In this document: positions 16,177 to 25,855 of the stretch, one piece after another
Numbering within the stretch: the first letter of the stretch is position 1
How the letters are laid out: each line of letters begins with the position of its first letter
NCBI RefSeq assembly: GCF_002013915.1
Contig: NZ_MBTF01000002.1
Location: forward strand, 186,001 to 250,000
Source of the DNA: Mucilaginibacter pedocola
GTDB lineage: Bacteria; Bacteroidota; Bacteroidia; Sphingobacteriales; Sphingobacteriaceae
Reading direction: 5' to 3'
Length of the DNA: 64,000 nucleotides
Program-made: the position numbers and the translations under genes
Notes under the pieces: generated by a model
Database searches by the model: none
Seen by the model: only the letters and a program-made list of their open reading frames with translations
What the model was told of the DNA's origin: nothing

Positions 16177-17069
16177 TCCGCACTGAAGGTCTATCGTACA
16201 GCTTTGGCAGCCAGCAGGTTGTTAAGTCGCTATCGCTGCAAGTACCACAAGGAAGTATATACGGATTTTTAGGCCCTAACGGTGCCGGCAAAACCACCAC
16301 CATTAAAATGCTGCTTAATCTGCTCAAAACAGGTGAAGGCAGCATTTTTGTTTTTGATAAAGAATTACAAACCAACCGCATAGCCATATTAAAAGAAATT
16401 GGCTCGCTGATAGAGCAACCCGCTATTTACGCCCACATGAGCGGCCGCGAAAACCTGCTGAACCGCGCCATGCTGCTGGGCGTTAACGATGCCCGCGTTG
16501 ATGAAATGCTTGCGCTGGTGAAACTGAGCAATGCTGCCCACAAAAAAACCGGGCAATATTCGCTGGGTATGAAACAGCGCCTCGGCATTGCCCTCGCCCT
16601 GCTGAGCGATCCTAAACTGCTAATCCTCGACGAACCGACCAACGGCTTAGACCCTAACGGCATCATCGAGATACGCGAATTATTAGTTAGGCTTACACGC
16701 GAACATGATAAAACCGTTTTCATTAGCAGCCACCTGCTGGCCGAGATAGAACGTATGGCCACCCATGTTGGCATTATTAACCATGGCGAGATGCTTTTCC
16801 AGGGCAGCATTGACGACCTGCAGGCCATAAGCCAGCCTTTGGTATACATTGAAACCGATAATACAGTAGATGCCGCCAACCTGCTTACCCGCAATGGTTA
16901 CGAGGTTGCGGATGTGAATAATGATAGCCTTACCGTGCCCTTCACATCCAAAAAGCAAATGGGTGTTATAAACGGTTTGCTTAACCAAAACGGCGTTACC
17001 GTATTTGCTATCAACAAACAGCAAAAAGACCTCGAGAACTTATTCCTCTCTATCACCAAAAGCAACTAA
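16170..17069 (+). CDS. ABC transporter ATP-binding protein
   Basis: The 299-residue ATPase has Walker A GPNGAGKTTT, Q loop in GSLIEQP, signature SLGMKQRLG, Walker B LLILDEPTNGLDP and the switch His in ISSHLL. The C-terminal 80 residues form the extra domain found in bacitracin/antibiotic-type (ABC-2) exporters. It powers the permease encoded six bases downstream. The LytTR system beside it is the likely regulator, as such pairs often control peptide or antibiotic exporters. Confidence 0.95.
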   Translation: MVIRTEGLSYSFGSQQVVKSLSLQVPQGSIYGFLGPNGAGKTTTIKMLLNLLKTGEGSIFVFDKELQTNRIAILKEIGSLIEQPAIYAHMSGRENLLNRAMLLGVNDARVDEMLALVKLSNAAHKKTGQYSLGMKQRLGIALALLSDPKLLILDEPTNGLDPNGIIEIRELLVRLTREHDKTVFISSHLLAEIERMATHVGIINHGEMLFQGSIDDLQAISQPLVYIETDNTVDAANLLTRNGYEVADVNNDSLTVPFTSKKQMGVINGLLNQNGVTVFAINKQQKDLENLFLSITKSN

Positions 17070-17075
17070 GCAGCC

Positions 17076-17873
17076 ATGAAGGGATTTTTACTATCATTCC
17101 GCTCCGAATTTTACAAGAGCCGCAAAACCATTGGTTTTTGGGGAGCCGTACTGCTGCCATTACTAATAAGCCTTTTAGCTCTTGCTATATTTTATTTTAA
17201 AAGTGAAAAATTTATAGCCATGCCGGCCCTGGCACTTTGGATACAATTTGCGTTGGTGAGCCTTGGGGTAATGGGTACTTTGCTATTGCCCGTATTCATT
17301 ATATTTATTGGCTACTCGGTAAATAGCGTGGAGCATCGAGCCGATACCTGGAAAACGCTGTTCAGCCTGCCCATTTCGCGCTGGTCGGTTTACGGGGCAA
17401 AGTTCGCCTACGCGGTGTTTTTAGTGTTTCTTTGCCTTGATCTTTTTGTGTTATTCACTATTAGTTTTGGTAACCTGCTCAGCGTAATTAAGCCTGAACT
17501 AAAATTTAACACCTACCATTTAGAGTGGGAGCTTACACAGATATATTTTAAGCTGTTCCTTTCATCGTTGGGCGTACTTTCTATACAGTTTTTAATGAGC
17601 TTGCTGTGGAGCGATTTTATGAAGCCCATGGGCATTGGGCTGGTGCTGACGATAGTGGGTATAACCGCCGCATCTAAAGATTGGGAATACGCTTACCTAA
17701 TGCCATACGCCCACCCCATGGAAGCATTGCAAAGCATGTTTAGGGGGCAAAAAGGGCCGGCGCGAGACATTGTGATAAATGTGTTTACAAAAGACATTTA
17801 TGTATCTGTGGCAGTAGCTGTAGTAGTATTTATTGCCGGCTACTTTATTGTGCAGCGCAGAAGCGTAAAATAA
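17076..17873 (+). CDS. ABC-2 type permease
   Basis: The 265-residue protein has six predicted membrane helices (near 20-42, 58-80, 105-130, 150-180, 190-205 and 240-260) and a loop with NSVEHRADTWKTLFSLPISR, a pattern of the ABC-2 permeases of bacitracin/lantibiotic immunity type. It works with the ATPase encoded just upstream. Substrate is unknown. Confidence 0.9.
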   Translation: MKGFLLSFRSEFYKSRKTIGFWGAVLLPLLISLLALAIFYFKSEKFIAMPALALWIQFALVSLGVMGTLLLPVFIIFIGYSVNSVEHRADTWKTLFSLPISRWSVYGAKFAYAVFLVFLCLDLFVLFTISFGNLLSVIKPELKFNTYHLEWELTQIYFKLFLSSLGVLSIQFLMSLLWSDFMKPMGIGLVLTIVGITAASKDWEYAYLMPYAHPMEALQSMFRGQKGPARDIVINVFTKDIYVSVAVAVVVFIAGYFIVQRRSVK

Positions 17874-17936
17874 AATTTTTGATGATGCTGTAACGCTGTT
17901 CGGCCTCTGCGCGACTTCAGGATAAATAACCAATTT

Positions 17937-18530
17937 ATGAAAACAAGAATTGCTATTATCCTGCTGGCCGCCGTTGCCTTATGCAGCTTTAAGTACGCAG
18001 AAGAGATCAAACACAAATACATTTCGTTCAACAAAGCCCGCGGCTTAAAAATGTCGGCGGCCGAGCGTTTGCCTGAAACCACTGATAAAACCCGTGCGCT
18101 GCCAACCGCCAATGGCGAGGCAAGTATTACCATACAAGATGGCTACCGCGTGCTTTATCTGAACAAAAGGAAAGCAGCTTTTGTAAACGTGAAGGTAGAG
18201 CTTTCATCTCCTTCAACTTACGAGCAAGACAAGGCTAACGTATTGGCGAATCTTAGCTACCTAAACGCAAACTCGGCAGGTATGGAAAGTAAGGAGCTAT
18301 TGACATTGGATTACAATGGCTACAAAGTGTACGGCTTAAGCCGGGCAGGCATAGAGCAAGGCAGCACGTTGGGCACATTTGTGATGTTCCCCGGCGACAA
18401 CACCATTGTTTATTTTTACTTCAACAATATCGAGGCCGATAAGAGGCACTTTAACACCGCAGAAGAATACAAGGGTTTCCGCAACGATTTTATTGGCGAG
18501 TATACTGCGTATTTGAAGAACGCGAAATAA
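17937..18530 (+). CDS. Secreted protein of unknown function
   Basis: The 197-residue product has a signal peptide (about residues 1-21) and no recognised domain. It contains paired strands such as YRVLYLNKRKAAFVNVKVEL and an acidic C-terminal helix. It follows the permease by 63 bases on the same strand and may share the exporter transcript. A palindromic hairpin at 18534 ends the transcript. I cannot assign a function. Confidence 0.6.
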   Translation: MKTRIAIILLAAVALCSFKYAEEIKHKYISFNKARGLKMSAAERLPETTDKTRALPTANGEASITIQDGYRVLYLNKRKAAFVNVKVELSSPSTYEQDKANVLANLSYLNANSAGMESKELLTLDYNGYKVYGLSRAGIEQGSTLGTFVMFPGDNTIVYFYFNNIEADKRHFNTAEEYKGFRNDFIGEYTAYLKNAK

Positions 18531-18533
18531 TGG

Positions 18534-18571
18534 TTTATGTAGAGACGCAAGATATTGCGTCTCTACATAAA
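18534..18571. terminator. 17-base palindrome between convergent genes
   Basis: The arms 18534-18550 and 18555-18571 (TTTATGTAGAGACGCAA and its complement) pair perfectly around GATA. The core GTAGAGACGC..GCGTCTCTAC resembles a widely dispersed intergenic palindrome I recall from cyanobacteria and Bacteroidota. Between two converging genes it can terminate both. Confidence 0.6.
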
Positions 18572-18580
18572 ATAGCTGCC

Positions 18581-19924
18581 TTACCTCACCGGCTTCGGCA
18601 CAACCGGCAAGCTTTCGTGCCCGGCGGCATCAACGGATTGTACGGCAAACAGGTAATTATCCTTTGAATAGCCAATGGTAGCATTGGGCTCGGTTACATA
18701 AAATTTCTTTTCCCAGTAGGGGCTGATGGTTTCGCGCATCAATACGTAGTAACCTACAGGAGCCTTGCCTTTTGGCGCATCCCATTTCAGCTTGGTTTTG
18801 TTGGTAAGATCGCTGGTGATGATGCCAACGTTTTGCGGTTCGGCAGGGGCGGAGGCAAGGTTGGCCAGTATAGCCAAATTCATACGGGCCACCTTTTGGG
18901 TGTAATCGTAATCTGCAAAATCGGGCAGGTCGCCATAATCAACGCCGTTCTCTTTGCGCACATCTTGGTGCTGGCGTTCGAAGTTCTCGTTCATTTCGGT
19001 GAAGCGCACAGCGGTAAAGCCTTGCTCAAGGAAGGGGAGGTGGTCGCCGCCGCGCAGGTAGCGGTCGGTACGGTAAATGAGTTTTACATCCAGCTGTTCC
19101 ACATAGCGCTCGCCTATCTCTTTAGCATAGCGGGCCAATTGGCGCGAGGCTCCGTCGTTTTCCCCACCAAGAGACTTTAATGCAGCAATTTCTTTTTCGG
19201 TTGCGGCGGTAGGTACACCATCGCTGAATACCCGGATGCTGCGGTTATCTTTCTGGCCTGTTTCCATGCCGTAGGTGTTGCCTACGATGTCGTTATTCAG
19301 CATCGCATCTACCTGCCAGCCTTCGGCTTTAGCACGTTTGGCCACATTGGTGGAGCCATATAAACCTTGCTCTTCGCCAACTACCGCCATAAATATAATA
19401 GTGGCCGGGAAGCTGCGTTTGGCCATTACTCTTGCCAATTCCATAGAAACCGCCGTACCCGATGCATCATCTACCGCGCCCGGTGCGAACGAGGTAGAAT
19501 CCATTGCCTTGGTTGCACGTGAATCGTAATGCCCCGATACGATGTAAACCCGATGGTCGGCCGTATCTGTGCCTTTTAACACTGCCAACACGTTTTTCAT
19601 TAACGTGTTTTTGCTGAGCCGCCTGCCCTGCGGTTGTACAAAGGCATCGAAACTTACCTTCATACGCCCTTTGGATGCAGCGGCATAGCGTTCGTATTCT
19701 GCTTTTATCCAATTGCGAGCTGCGCCAATGCCTTCGGTTTTACTTGTGGTATCGCTCAGCGTGTGGCGGGTTTTAAAACTCACCAGCTTGCGCACAATGG
19801 TTTCGATGTTTTTGTTAGAAACCTCGTCAACCATTTGTTTTATGGCGGCATCATGTTTTACTACAGTTTGTGCCGATGCCGCAAGGCTGAAACAAGAAAG
19901 GAAAAGGATAAAAGCTTTCTTCAT
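18581..19924 (-). CDS. Secreted M28-family metallopeptidase with fibronectin-like tail
   Basis: The 447-residue protein has a signal peptide (MKKAFILFLSCFSLAASAQ) and the M28 zinc-aminopeptidase core: SGHYDSR near residue 130, AVDDASG, VGEEQGLYGS, NNDIVGN and GGDHLPF supply the metal ligands and the catalytic Glu. A fibronectin type III-like domain fills residues 360-447. It probably trims peptides outside the cytoplasm. It is transcribed alone and converges with the ABC exporter operon. Confidence 0.92.
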   Translation of the reverse strand: MKKAFILFLSCFSLAASAQTVVKHDAAIKQMVDEVSNKNIETIVRKLVSFKTRHTLSDTTSKTEGIGAARNWIKAEYERYAAASKGRMKVSFDAFVQPQGRRLSKNTLMKNVLAVLKGTDTADHRVYIVSGHYDSRATKAMDSTSFAPGAVDDASGTAVSMELARVMAKRSFPATIIFMAVVGEEQGLYGSTNVAKRAKAEGWQVDAMLNNDIVGNTYGMETGQKDNRSIRVFSDGVPTAATEKEIAALKSLGGENDGASRQLARYAKEIGERYVEQLDVKLIYRTDRYLRGGDHLPFLEQGFTAVRFTEMNENFERQHQDVRKENGVDYGDLPDFADYDYTQKVARMNLAILANLASAPAEPQNVGIITSDLTNKTKLKWDAPKGKAPVGYYVLMRETISPYWEKKFYVTEPNATIGYSKDNYLFAVQSVDAAGHESLPVVPKPVR

Positions 19925-19987
19925 AAAGGCAATTTAATTATTGGGACGAACGGCATTGCCCTGCTGTGGTGGTTTAACACACCCCTG

Positions 19988-20003
19988 CCCCTCTCAAGAG
20001 GGG
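19988..20003. repeat. Short GC hairpin, repeat-like
   Basis: CCCCTC-TCAA-GAGGGG lies between two minus-strand genes in a run of CCCCTGCCC-like words typical of Bacteroidota intergenic repeats. It may terminate the helicase transcript, which ends at 20038. Confidence 0.4.
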
Positions 20004-20037
20004 AACCTTACCCGCGTGCCCGTTACCCGCAATTTAA

Positions 20038-23000
20038 CTATTCCGCATCTTCCCCATCAACTGTCTCTAAAATATTACCCGGCTGTTTAAAGTTGCTTTT
20101 TACAAAGTGGCACCAATCGCATTCTTTTTTACCGCAGCCTTCGTTAAACTCGTGGCGCATAATTTTGGCGTAGGTTTCGGCTATCTGGCTGGTAACGGCA
20201 TCAATATCCTGCGGGGTTATCACCACTTTTTCGCTATAGTATTCATCGTTCACGGGTTCTACAAAATCAAACACCGTGCTTACTACCTGCCAGTCGTTGG
20301 TACGGTCGTTATCCACCAGTATTTTGTAGAACACCGCCTGGCGCCAGTAATCGCCACCCGGGGTGTCGTCAGTAGGGCGTACAAATTTCTCTTTGGCATT
20401 GCGTACGCGGCCGGTTTTGTAATCCACCACGGTAACATCCTTGCCGTTAAACTCAATTTTATCCAAATTACCTTTAATAGGTACGCCGCCAACCTCAATA
20501 TTTTTTATGCTGTGTTCTGTTCGTGCTATTTTATTCCAGTTTGGGGCGTTTTGCTCGTAGTAAGGTGGTAATATCTTCTCGCCATAATCTACCCGTAGTT
20601 TAAAGTCGGCTTTGGTGAACGAATCGCGATTGCGGTACATATACCATTTAAACTCCTGCATAAAATCTGCCGTGGGCATAAATTGGTTGTCGTAGTCGGA
20701 CAATTTTCGATAAGCTTTATTAAGCGCCCAGTGCACGGCCTGGCCGAACGTAGCCGATGGGCTTTTACCCGACGGCACCCTGATGAGGCACTGGAAGTAA
20801 AAGCGTAGCGGGCAATCGAGGTAATTACTAAGGTGCGTAACAGAGAGCGTATAGTTTTGCAACAGTTGGTTGATATAATTCTTATCCAGCAGTTCAACCA
20901 CGGGTTTGTCGGCCTCGTTGAATTGTGTGGCAAAAAAGCCGAGCATATCCTCGTCACTTACTTTCGGAAGTTGCAGCTTTAGTTCGGTATTGGCCAATAT
21001 TTCGCCGATGAACTGTGAAGGCTCCTGGTCTTTACCCTTGGCATCCTGCCCGGCGTACGAAATGTACAGGCATTGCTTGGCTCGGGTAAGCGCCACGTAA
21101 AACAAGCGGCGCGATTCTTCTTTCAGTGCAATGTCATCCGCAGCCGAACTGGTAAGCGTATCCGGGTAGCTAAAGCCGTTGTTGCGCCCCTTGCTGTCCC
21201 AAGTCTTTTTGTCGCAACCAATAAAAAATACGTGCTCGAACTCGAGCCCCTTTGACCCATGGGCGGTAAGGAAGTTGATGCCGTTCTCTGAAAAGATGAC
21301 TTTATTCAACTCCAGCCTGATGCCATTCTTTTTCATCAGGTCGATGGTGGCTATCAGGTCTGCCAGTTTGATCTCTGGGTTTTTGCGGCTCTCGTCCTTC
21401 AGGAAATCAAAGAAGCTGGTGAGTATCTGCATGTGCGTACCCTTATCCTGCTGCTGCATAATATATTTAAGGATGCCCATTTTGCTCACCACATCCTGAA
21501 AGAATTGCTGCAGCGTTACGCTCACCGCAGATTTCAATAACTCATCAATATCGTTAATGAGGTATTTCATTTCCAGGTTAGGCTGCTTGCCAAACAGGTC
21601 GCCCTGTTGGTTAATGCGTATCTCGTGGATGTAGCGACGCAAACTGGTAACCGGCTCGTTATTGCGGGCGGTTGCGAAGTTCTCTTTAGATACGGCTATG
21701 CTGGCTTTAGCAATTTCGATAGGGGGGATGCTGAACAGGTCGTAATGCAATATCTCGAACAACAACTCATCCCCACTGTAAGGCGAATCGAGTTCCATAG
21801 CGAGGTAGCGCAAAATGTTCATTATCTTCTCGCCAAACGGAACCGCTAGGATATCGATCTTCCGCTTGGTGTTAACGGCTATCTTTTCTGCTTCGAGGTA
21901 GGTGAGCAACTGCTCTACCTGGCTGTGGTTGCGGTATATCACTGCAATTTCGCCAGGTGCTGTGCCGCCGGCAACAAGGCTTTTTATTTGCGTAGCAACG
22001 CTAACCAACTCCTGCGCCGGGTTTTCGTATTCCTGTATCACCGGCTCTATGGCCAGTTTATCAAAGCGCGGATGCGATGCCTTTAGGTTTTTATCCAGCT
22101 GTAGCTGCGTGGTAAGGCGTTCGTTATTGTTGTTGATAAGCGCTTTTGAAATATCAAGGATGTGCTGGTTTGAGCGGTAATTGTTTTTCAACACTACGGT
22201 GCGCAGGGTACTTACGTAATCACCGGCAAAATCGAGAATGTTCTTCATGTTAGCGCCCTGGAACTTGAAGATGGACTGGTCGTCGTCGCCCACCACAAAT
22301 ACGTTAGGGGTATCCCAGTAATTCAACAAAAACTTCAACAGCTCGTTTTGCGAACCGCTGGTATCTTGAAATTCGTCCACCAAAATATACTGGTAGCGCT
22401 CCTGGTAGCGGCGCAAAATTTCTTCGTTCTCGCGGAAGGCTTTCAGCACCCAAATGATCATATCGTCATAATCGTACCGACCGCGGGTTTTCATTTTGGC
22501 GGCGTAGTTGTCGTACTCGCCAACGGCAGCCAGCAGCTTTTCCATGGCTTCTGTTACCTTGTCGATATCCTTTTGCTTCGGGTCGCCGATGTTGATGCCG
22601 GCTTTGGCGTTGGCGCGCTTGTAGATGAATTCCTCGCGATTTGGCAGGTCGTCGAGGTATTCCTTCACCGCGGCAACAATAAGCTCCTTGGTCCAGTTCT
22701 CACGCTTCATGGTAGAGAAGAGGCTCTTCAATCGTGGCGCATCATAATAAATATCGCCGGTAAAACGCTTCAGCAAATGGTCGTTACCAAACTCATCAAC
22801 CAGTTCGCGGAAAAGCATCGCCGATTCCAGGTCAGAAAGCGACTCCAGATTCAGCTTGCCGAAATACTCGAGGTTTTCCTGTATGATCTCGTTGCAAAAA
22901 GCGTGGAAGGTGTAAATGTTAATGCGGTAAGCATCAGGCCCAATAAACTCAAAAAGGCGTTTGCGCATTGCAACCGCACCGGCATCGGTATAAGTAAGGC

Positions 23001-23205
23001 AAAGTATCTCGTTGGGGCGGGCATCGGTATCGGTTAGTATCTTACCTATGCGGGCAGCTAATATCTGCGTTTTACCGGTACCGGGGCCGGCAACTACCAA
23101 TACCGGGCCATCCATTTGGTTTACGGCAGCAAGTTGCTCTTCGTTTAGCCCCGCAAGTGCTTCGCGGAATTTGAGATTGTATTTATTGAGGGTAGGTGAT
23201 ATCAT
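20038..23205 (-). CDS. UvrD/PcrA-like helicase fused to Fe-S PD-(D/E)XK nuclease
   Basis: The 1055-residue protein has SF1A helicase motifs: GPGTGKTQILAARI near residue 38, LVDEFQDTSGSQ near 275, VVGDDDQSIFKFQGA, a TAHGSKGLEFEHV segment and RRLFYVALTRAKQ. The C-terminal 260 residues form a RecB-type nuclease: LDCPLRFYFQ near 797, GNLDKIEF near 914, VVDYKTG near 926 and the cluster CGKKECDWC near 1022-1030. The four Cys match an AddB/Cas4-like 4Fe-4S site. I start at the ATG at 23203-23205; the frame extends upstream but without support. It likely processes DNA ends or stalled forks. Confidence 0.92.
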   Translation of the reverse strand: MISPTLNKYNLKFREALAGLNEEQLAAVNQMDGPVLVVAGPGTGKTQILAARIGKILTDTDARPNEILCLTYTDAGAVAMRKRLFEFIGPDAYRINIYTFHAFCNEIIQENLEYFGKLNLESLSDLESAMLFRELVDEFGNDHLLKRFTGDIYYDAPRLKSLFSTMKRENWTKELIVAAVKEYLDDLPNREEFIYKRANAKAGINIGDPKQKDIDKVTEAMEKLLAAVGEYDNYAAKMKTRGRYDYDDMIIWVLKAFRENEEILRRYQERYQYILVDEFQDTSGSQNELLKFLLNYWDTPNVFVVGDDDQSIFKFQGANMKNILDFAGDYVSTLRTVVLKNNYRSNQHILDISKALINNNNERLTTQLQLDKNLKASHPRFDKLAIEPVIQEYENPAQELVSVATQIKSLVAGGTAPGEIAVIYRNHSQVEQLLTYLEAEKIAVNTKRKIDILAVPFGEKIMNILRYLAMELDSPYSGDELLFEILHYDLFSIPPIEIAKASIAVSKENFATARNNEPVTSLRRYIHEIRINQQGDLFGKQPNLEMKYLINDIDELLKSAVSVTLQQFFQDVVSKMGILKYIMQQQDKGTHMQILTSFFDFLKDESRKNPEIKLADLIATIDLMKKNGIRLELNKVIFSENGINFLTAHGSKGLEFEHVFFIGCDKKTWDSKGRNNGFSYPDTLTSSAADDIALKEESRRLFYVALTRAKQCLYISYAGQDAKGKDQEPSQFIGEILANTELKLQLPKVSDEDMLGFFATQFNEADKPVVELLDKNYINQLLQNYTLSVTHLSNYLDCPLRFYFQCLIRVPSGKSPSATFGQAVHWALNKAYRKLSDYDNQFMPTADFMQEFKWYMYRNRDSFTKADFKLRVDYGEKILPPYYEQNAPNWNKIARTEHSIKNIEVGGVPIKGNLDKIEFNGKDVTVVDYKTGRVRNAKEKFVRPTDDTPGGDYWRQAVFYKILVDNDRTNDWQVVSTVFDFVEPVNDEYYSEKVVITPQDIDAVTSQIAETYAKIMRHEFNEGCGKKECDWCHFVKSNFKQPGNILETVDGEDAE

Positions 23206-23330
23206 GGTAAGTGTAAAATTACTAAAAATAATAGCTTTGGTGCCGCTCTGAAAATAATGTTGTAAACATTTGGTTTTATTCCCGGGAACGCTACATTTAT
23301 CGCAAGAAATTAATCCTGAACTTATCCAAT

Positions 23331-23743
23331 ATGGAAACACCTTATAGCGGCCGCTCAATTGTTAACGACAATTTTGACAGTGGACGATAGGCGGCATTTT
23401 TGTTGTCCGTAGTATTCTTTTCATACTGCTGGGGCAGGAAACCATTAAAGTTAAGCATGGCGTAATTTCTATCTGCAACCGGGCGTTGTTTTTTAAAGCG
23501 CCCAAGGTTTATGATTTGAACGAAATAAAACATATACGCGCTGAAGAGGAACCCTCTTTGAATAGTGGTTTTGGAAGAGCGGGCAATAACCGCCAAAGTA
23601 TTTCTAAGTTCGATACCGGCACTATAAAATTTGATTACGGCTTAAAAACCGTAAAGTTTGGCAACGATCTGGATGAGGCAGAAGCTCGGTATATAATTGA
23701 ACGCCTGAAAAGCAGAAAGATGTTAACGGAAAAGAATTTTTAA
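23331..23743 (+). pseudogene. Decayed small membrane-protein gene (internal deletion)
   Basis: A start METPYSGRSIVNDNFDSG (23331-23390) stops at TAG. A second frame is open from 23378 and reads QWTIGGIFVVRSILFILL, then KVYDLNEIKHIRAEEEP and a C-terminal DEAEARYIIERL segment to 23743. The second part looks like the second half of small Bacteroidota membrane proteins in which W-T-(I/V)-G-G-(I/V)-F follows a first helix. A deletion with a frame shift around 23375-23381 would join the two. A GTG/TTG start at 23486 could still make an 85-residue fragment. The family comparison is from memory. Confidence 0.5.
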
Positions 23744-23766
23744 AATAGCTGTGCTTTTGTCAGCGG

Positions 23767-24447
23767 TCAAGCCTTTATTTTATCGATGATAATACTACCG
23801 AGTAGTTCATCCGCGGTTTGACTAAAGTATAATGTTTTGGTAATACCCATTTGTTTGCTCGAGAGATAAACACTTATTATTGCTTCTTTGTCCTCTCTTT
23901 TTAAAAGATTTTGTTTGAGTTCCTCCCATCCCCGAAGTGTAAATTGCTCATTATTCGGCGACGAGTTTAGCTCGTTGTAAATACGATGAGCCTGTGCAAC
24001 TGTGCGTGAACCCACGGTTTTGCTGCAATCGTTTTCAGGATCTTCTTTTTTAATAATATCCCGTATAAACGGCAACTTTAATTTAGGGTCGATCGCCTCT
24101 TGCCATGAAAGATAAAGCTGTATTACCCACTTTACGAGATCAACAGCCTCTTGTATTTCTTTAAAGCGATATTGGGATGCGTCGTTACTAAAATCAACAC
24201 TTTTAAGAAGAACAGAATCGGCTTTTGATTCAGTATAAACTTTAAAAATGCAGTTATCTGTCCAGCTGCGAGAAAAGTATAAAATATCGTTCAACATAAA
24301 AATGTTCCATTTTTCGTCCATGCTGCCGGCATAAATTCCTTCCCTAAAAGGTTCAAATTGTTCTGCGGACAGCATCATGCCAAGTTCTGCCGTGGTATGC
24401 TGTGAGGGAAAAGATGCTGCTATACTTTCCTTTCTATTAAGATCCAT
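23767..24447 (-). CDS. Hypothetical 226-residue protein
   Basis: A soluble protein without signal peptide, membrane helix or recognised motif. It reads as a normal coding sequence with mixed helical and strand segments, including IQLYLSWQEA in the middle and a C-terminal DELLGSIIIDKIKA helix. It stands between the decayed gene and der, with 99 bases on the der side that repeat no element I recognise. Function is unknown. Confidence 0.6.
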   Translation of the reverse strand: MDLNRKESIAASFPSQHTTAELGMMLSAEQFEPFREGIYAGSMDEKWNIFMLNDILYFSRSWTDNCIFKVYTESKADSVLLKSVDFSNDASQYRFKEIQEAVDLVKWVIQLYLSWQEAIDPKLKLPFIRDIIKKEDPENDCSKTVGSRTVAQAHRIYNELNSSPNNEQFTLRGWEELKQNLLKREDKEAIISVYLSSKQMGITKTLYFSQTADELLGSIIIDKIKA

Positions 24448-24546
24448 ATGGCACTTGTTTTAATAAATGTATGGAGATAATCTCAAACAAAAATAGCGAT
24501 GGGGTTTCAAACCCATCGCTATTGATCATAAGCCTTTCTTGATCGC

Positions 24547-25848
24547 CTACTTCTGCCTGAACCACACCTGAACCGGTGCGCCGGAAAACTCGAAATGCTC
24601 GCGCAGTTGGTTCTCTATAAAGCGGTAATATGGCTCTTTCACATACTGCGGCAGGTTGCAAAAGAATGCGAACATGGGCGATGCGCCTGCTATTTGGGTA
24701 ACGTATTTAATTTTTACGTATTTGCCTTTGGTTGATGGCGGCGGGAAGTTCTCGATCACCGGCAGCAACACGTCGTTCAGTTTTGAAGTTGGTATTTTGC
24801 GGGCACGGTTGTGGTAAACCTGGTTGGCTACCTCAATCACGCGCAGCAAGCGTTGTTTTTCTAACACCGAAGTAAATATGATAGGCACATCGGTAAATGG
24901 CGCAATCTTTTGTTTTATCTGCTCCTCAAAAACTTTAATGGTTTTGTTGTTCTTCTCAATCAGGTCCCACTTGTTCACTACAATAACAACACCTTTTTTG
25001 TTCTTCTCGGCCAGGTGGAACAGGTTCACGTCCTGCGATTCCATGCCCTCAACGGCATCTATCATAATGATAACCACATCTGCCTCTTCCAAAGCTTTAA
25101 TGGTACGCATCACCGAATAGAATTCGATGTTCTCCTTCACCTTGGTTTTTTTACGCATACCGGCAGTGTCGATCAGCATAAAATCGTGCCCGTATTTGTT
25201 AAAGTGGATATGGATGCTATCACGGGTGGTGCCGGCAATTGGGGTAACAATGTTACGCTCCTCGCCGATAAGTGCGTTTATGATAGAAGATTTACCCACG
25301 TTAGGGCGGCCGATAATGGCGTATTTAGGGCGTTCGTTCTCTTCGAACGGAACATCTTCGAAGTGCTTAACCACTTCGTCGAGCAGTTCGCCGGTGCCAC
25401 TACCTGTCATAGATGAGATGGTGAATATTTCGCCAAGACCAAGGCTGTAAAACTCCGTAGCATCCGCCATCTGAGCGTTATTGTCCAGCTTGTTTACTAC
25501 TACAAAAACAGGCTTTTTGCCCTTGCGGAGGATGTTGGCTATCTCGTCATCAAGGTCGGTTATACCGGTGGTAACATCTACCATGAAAAGGATAACCGAA
25601 GCTTCCTCTATGGCAATAAGTACCTGCTCGCGGATGGCTACTTCGAACAACTCATCAGAGTTGGCTACGTAGCCGCCGGTATCAATTACGGTGAATTTTT
25701 GGTCGGTCCACTCGCTAACGCCGTAGTGCCTGTCGCGGGTTACGCCGCTAAAATCGTCAACAATAGCTTTACGGCTTTCGGTTAAACGGTTGTATAAAGT
25801 GGATTTGCCAACGTTTGGCCTGCCTACTATAGCTACTATATTACTCAT
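24547..25848 (-). CDS. der: Ribosome-associated GTPase Der (EngA)
   Basis: The 433-residue protein has two tandem G domains, each with GRPNVGKS (near residues 9 and 180), G3 motifs DTGG and DTAG, and NKxD motifs (NKLD, NKWD), plus a C-terminal KH-like domain ending near RQK. Der helps assemble the 50S ribosomal subunit. I start at the ATG at 25846-25848; the TTG further up is not needed. It follows era on the same strand after a 128-base spacer with a long imperfect inverted repeat. Confidence 0.97.
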   Translation of the reverse strand: MSNIVAIVGRPNVGKSTLYNRLTESRKAIVDDFSGVTRDRHYGVSEWTDQKFTVIDTGGYVANSDELFEVAIREQVLIAIEEASVILFMVDVTTGITDLDDEIANILRKGKKPVFVVVNKLDNNAQMADATEFYSLGLGEIFTISSMTGSGTGELLDEVVKHFEDVPFEENERPKYAIIGRPNVGKSSIINALIGEERNIVTPIAGTTRDSIHIHFNKYGHDFMLIDTAGMRKKTKVKENIEFYSVMRTIKALEEADVVIIMIDAVEGMESQDVNLFHLAEKNKKGVVIVVNKWDLIEKNNKTIKVFEEQIKQKIAPFTDVPIIFTSVLEKQRLLRVIEVANQVYHNRARKIPTSKLNDVLLPVIENFPPPSTKGKYVKIKYVTQIAGASPMFAFFCNLPQYVKEPYYRFIENQLREHFEFSGAPVQVWFRQK

Positions 25849-25855
25849 GGTGTTC

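Noticed and set aside
22348..23037. Plus-strand open frame opposite the helicase gene
   Set aside because: Antisense frame without motifs; the minus strand has the helicase signature in full.
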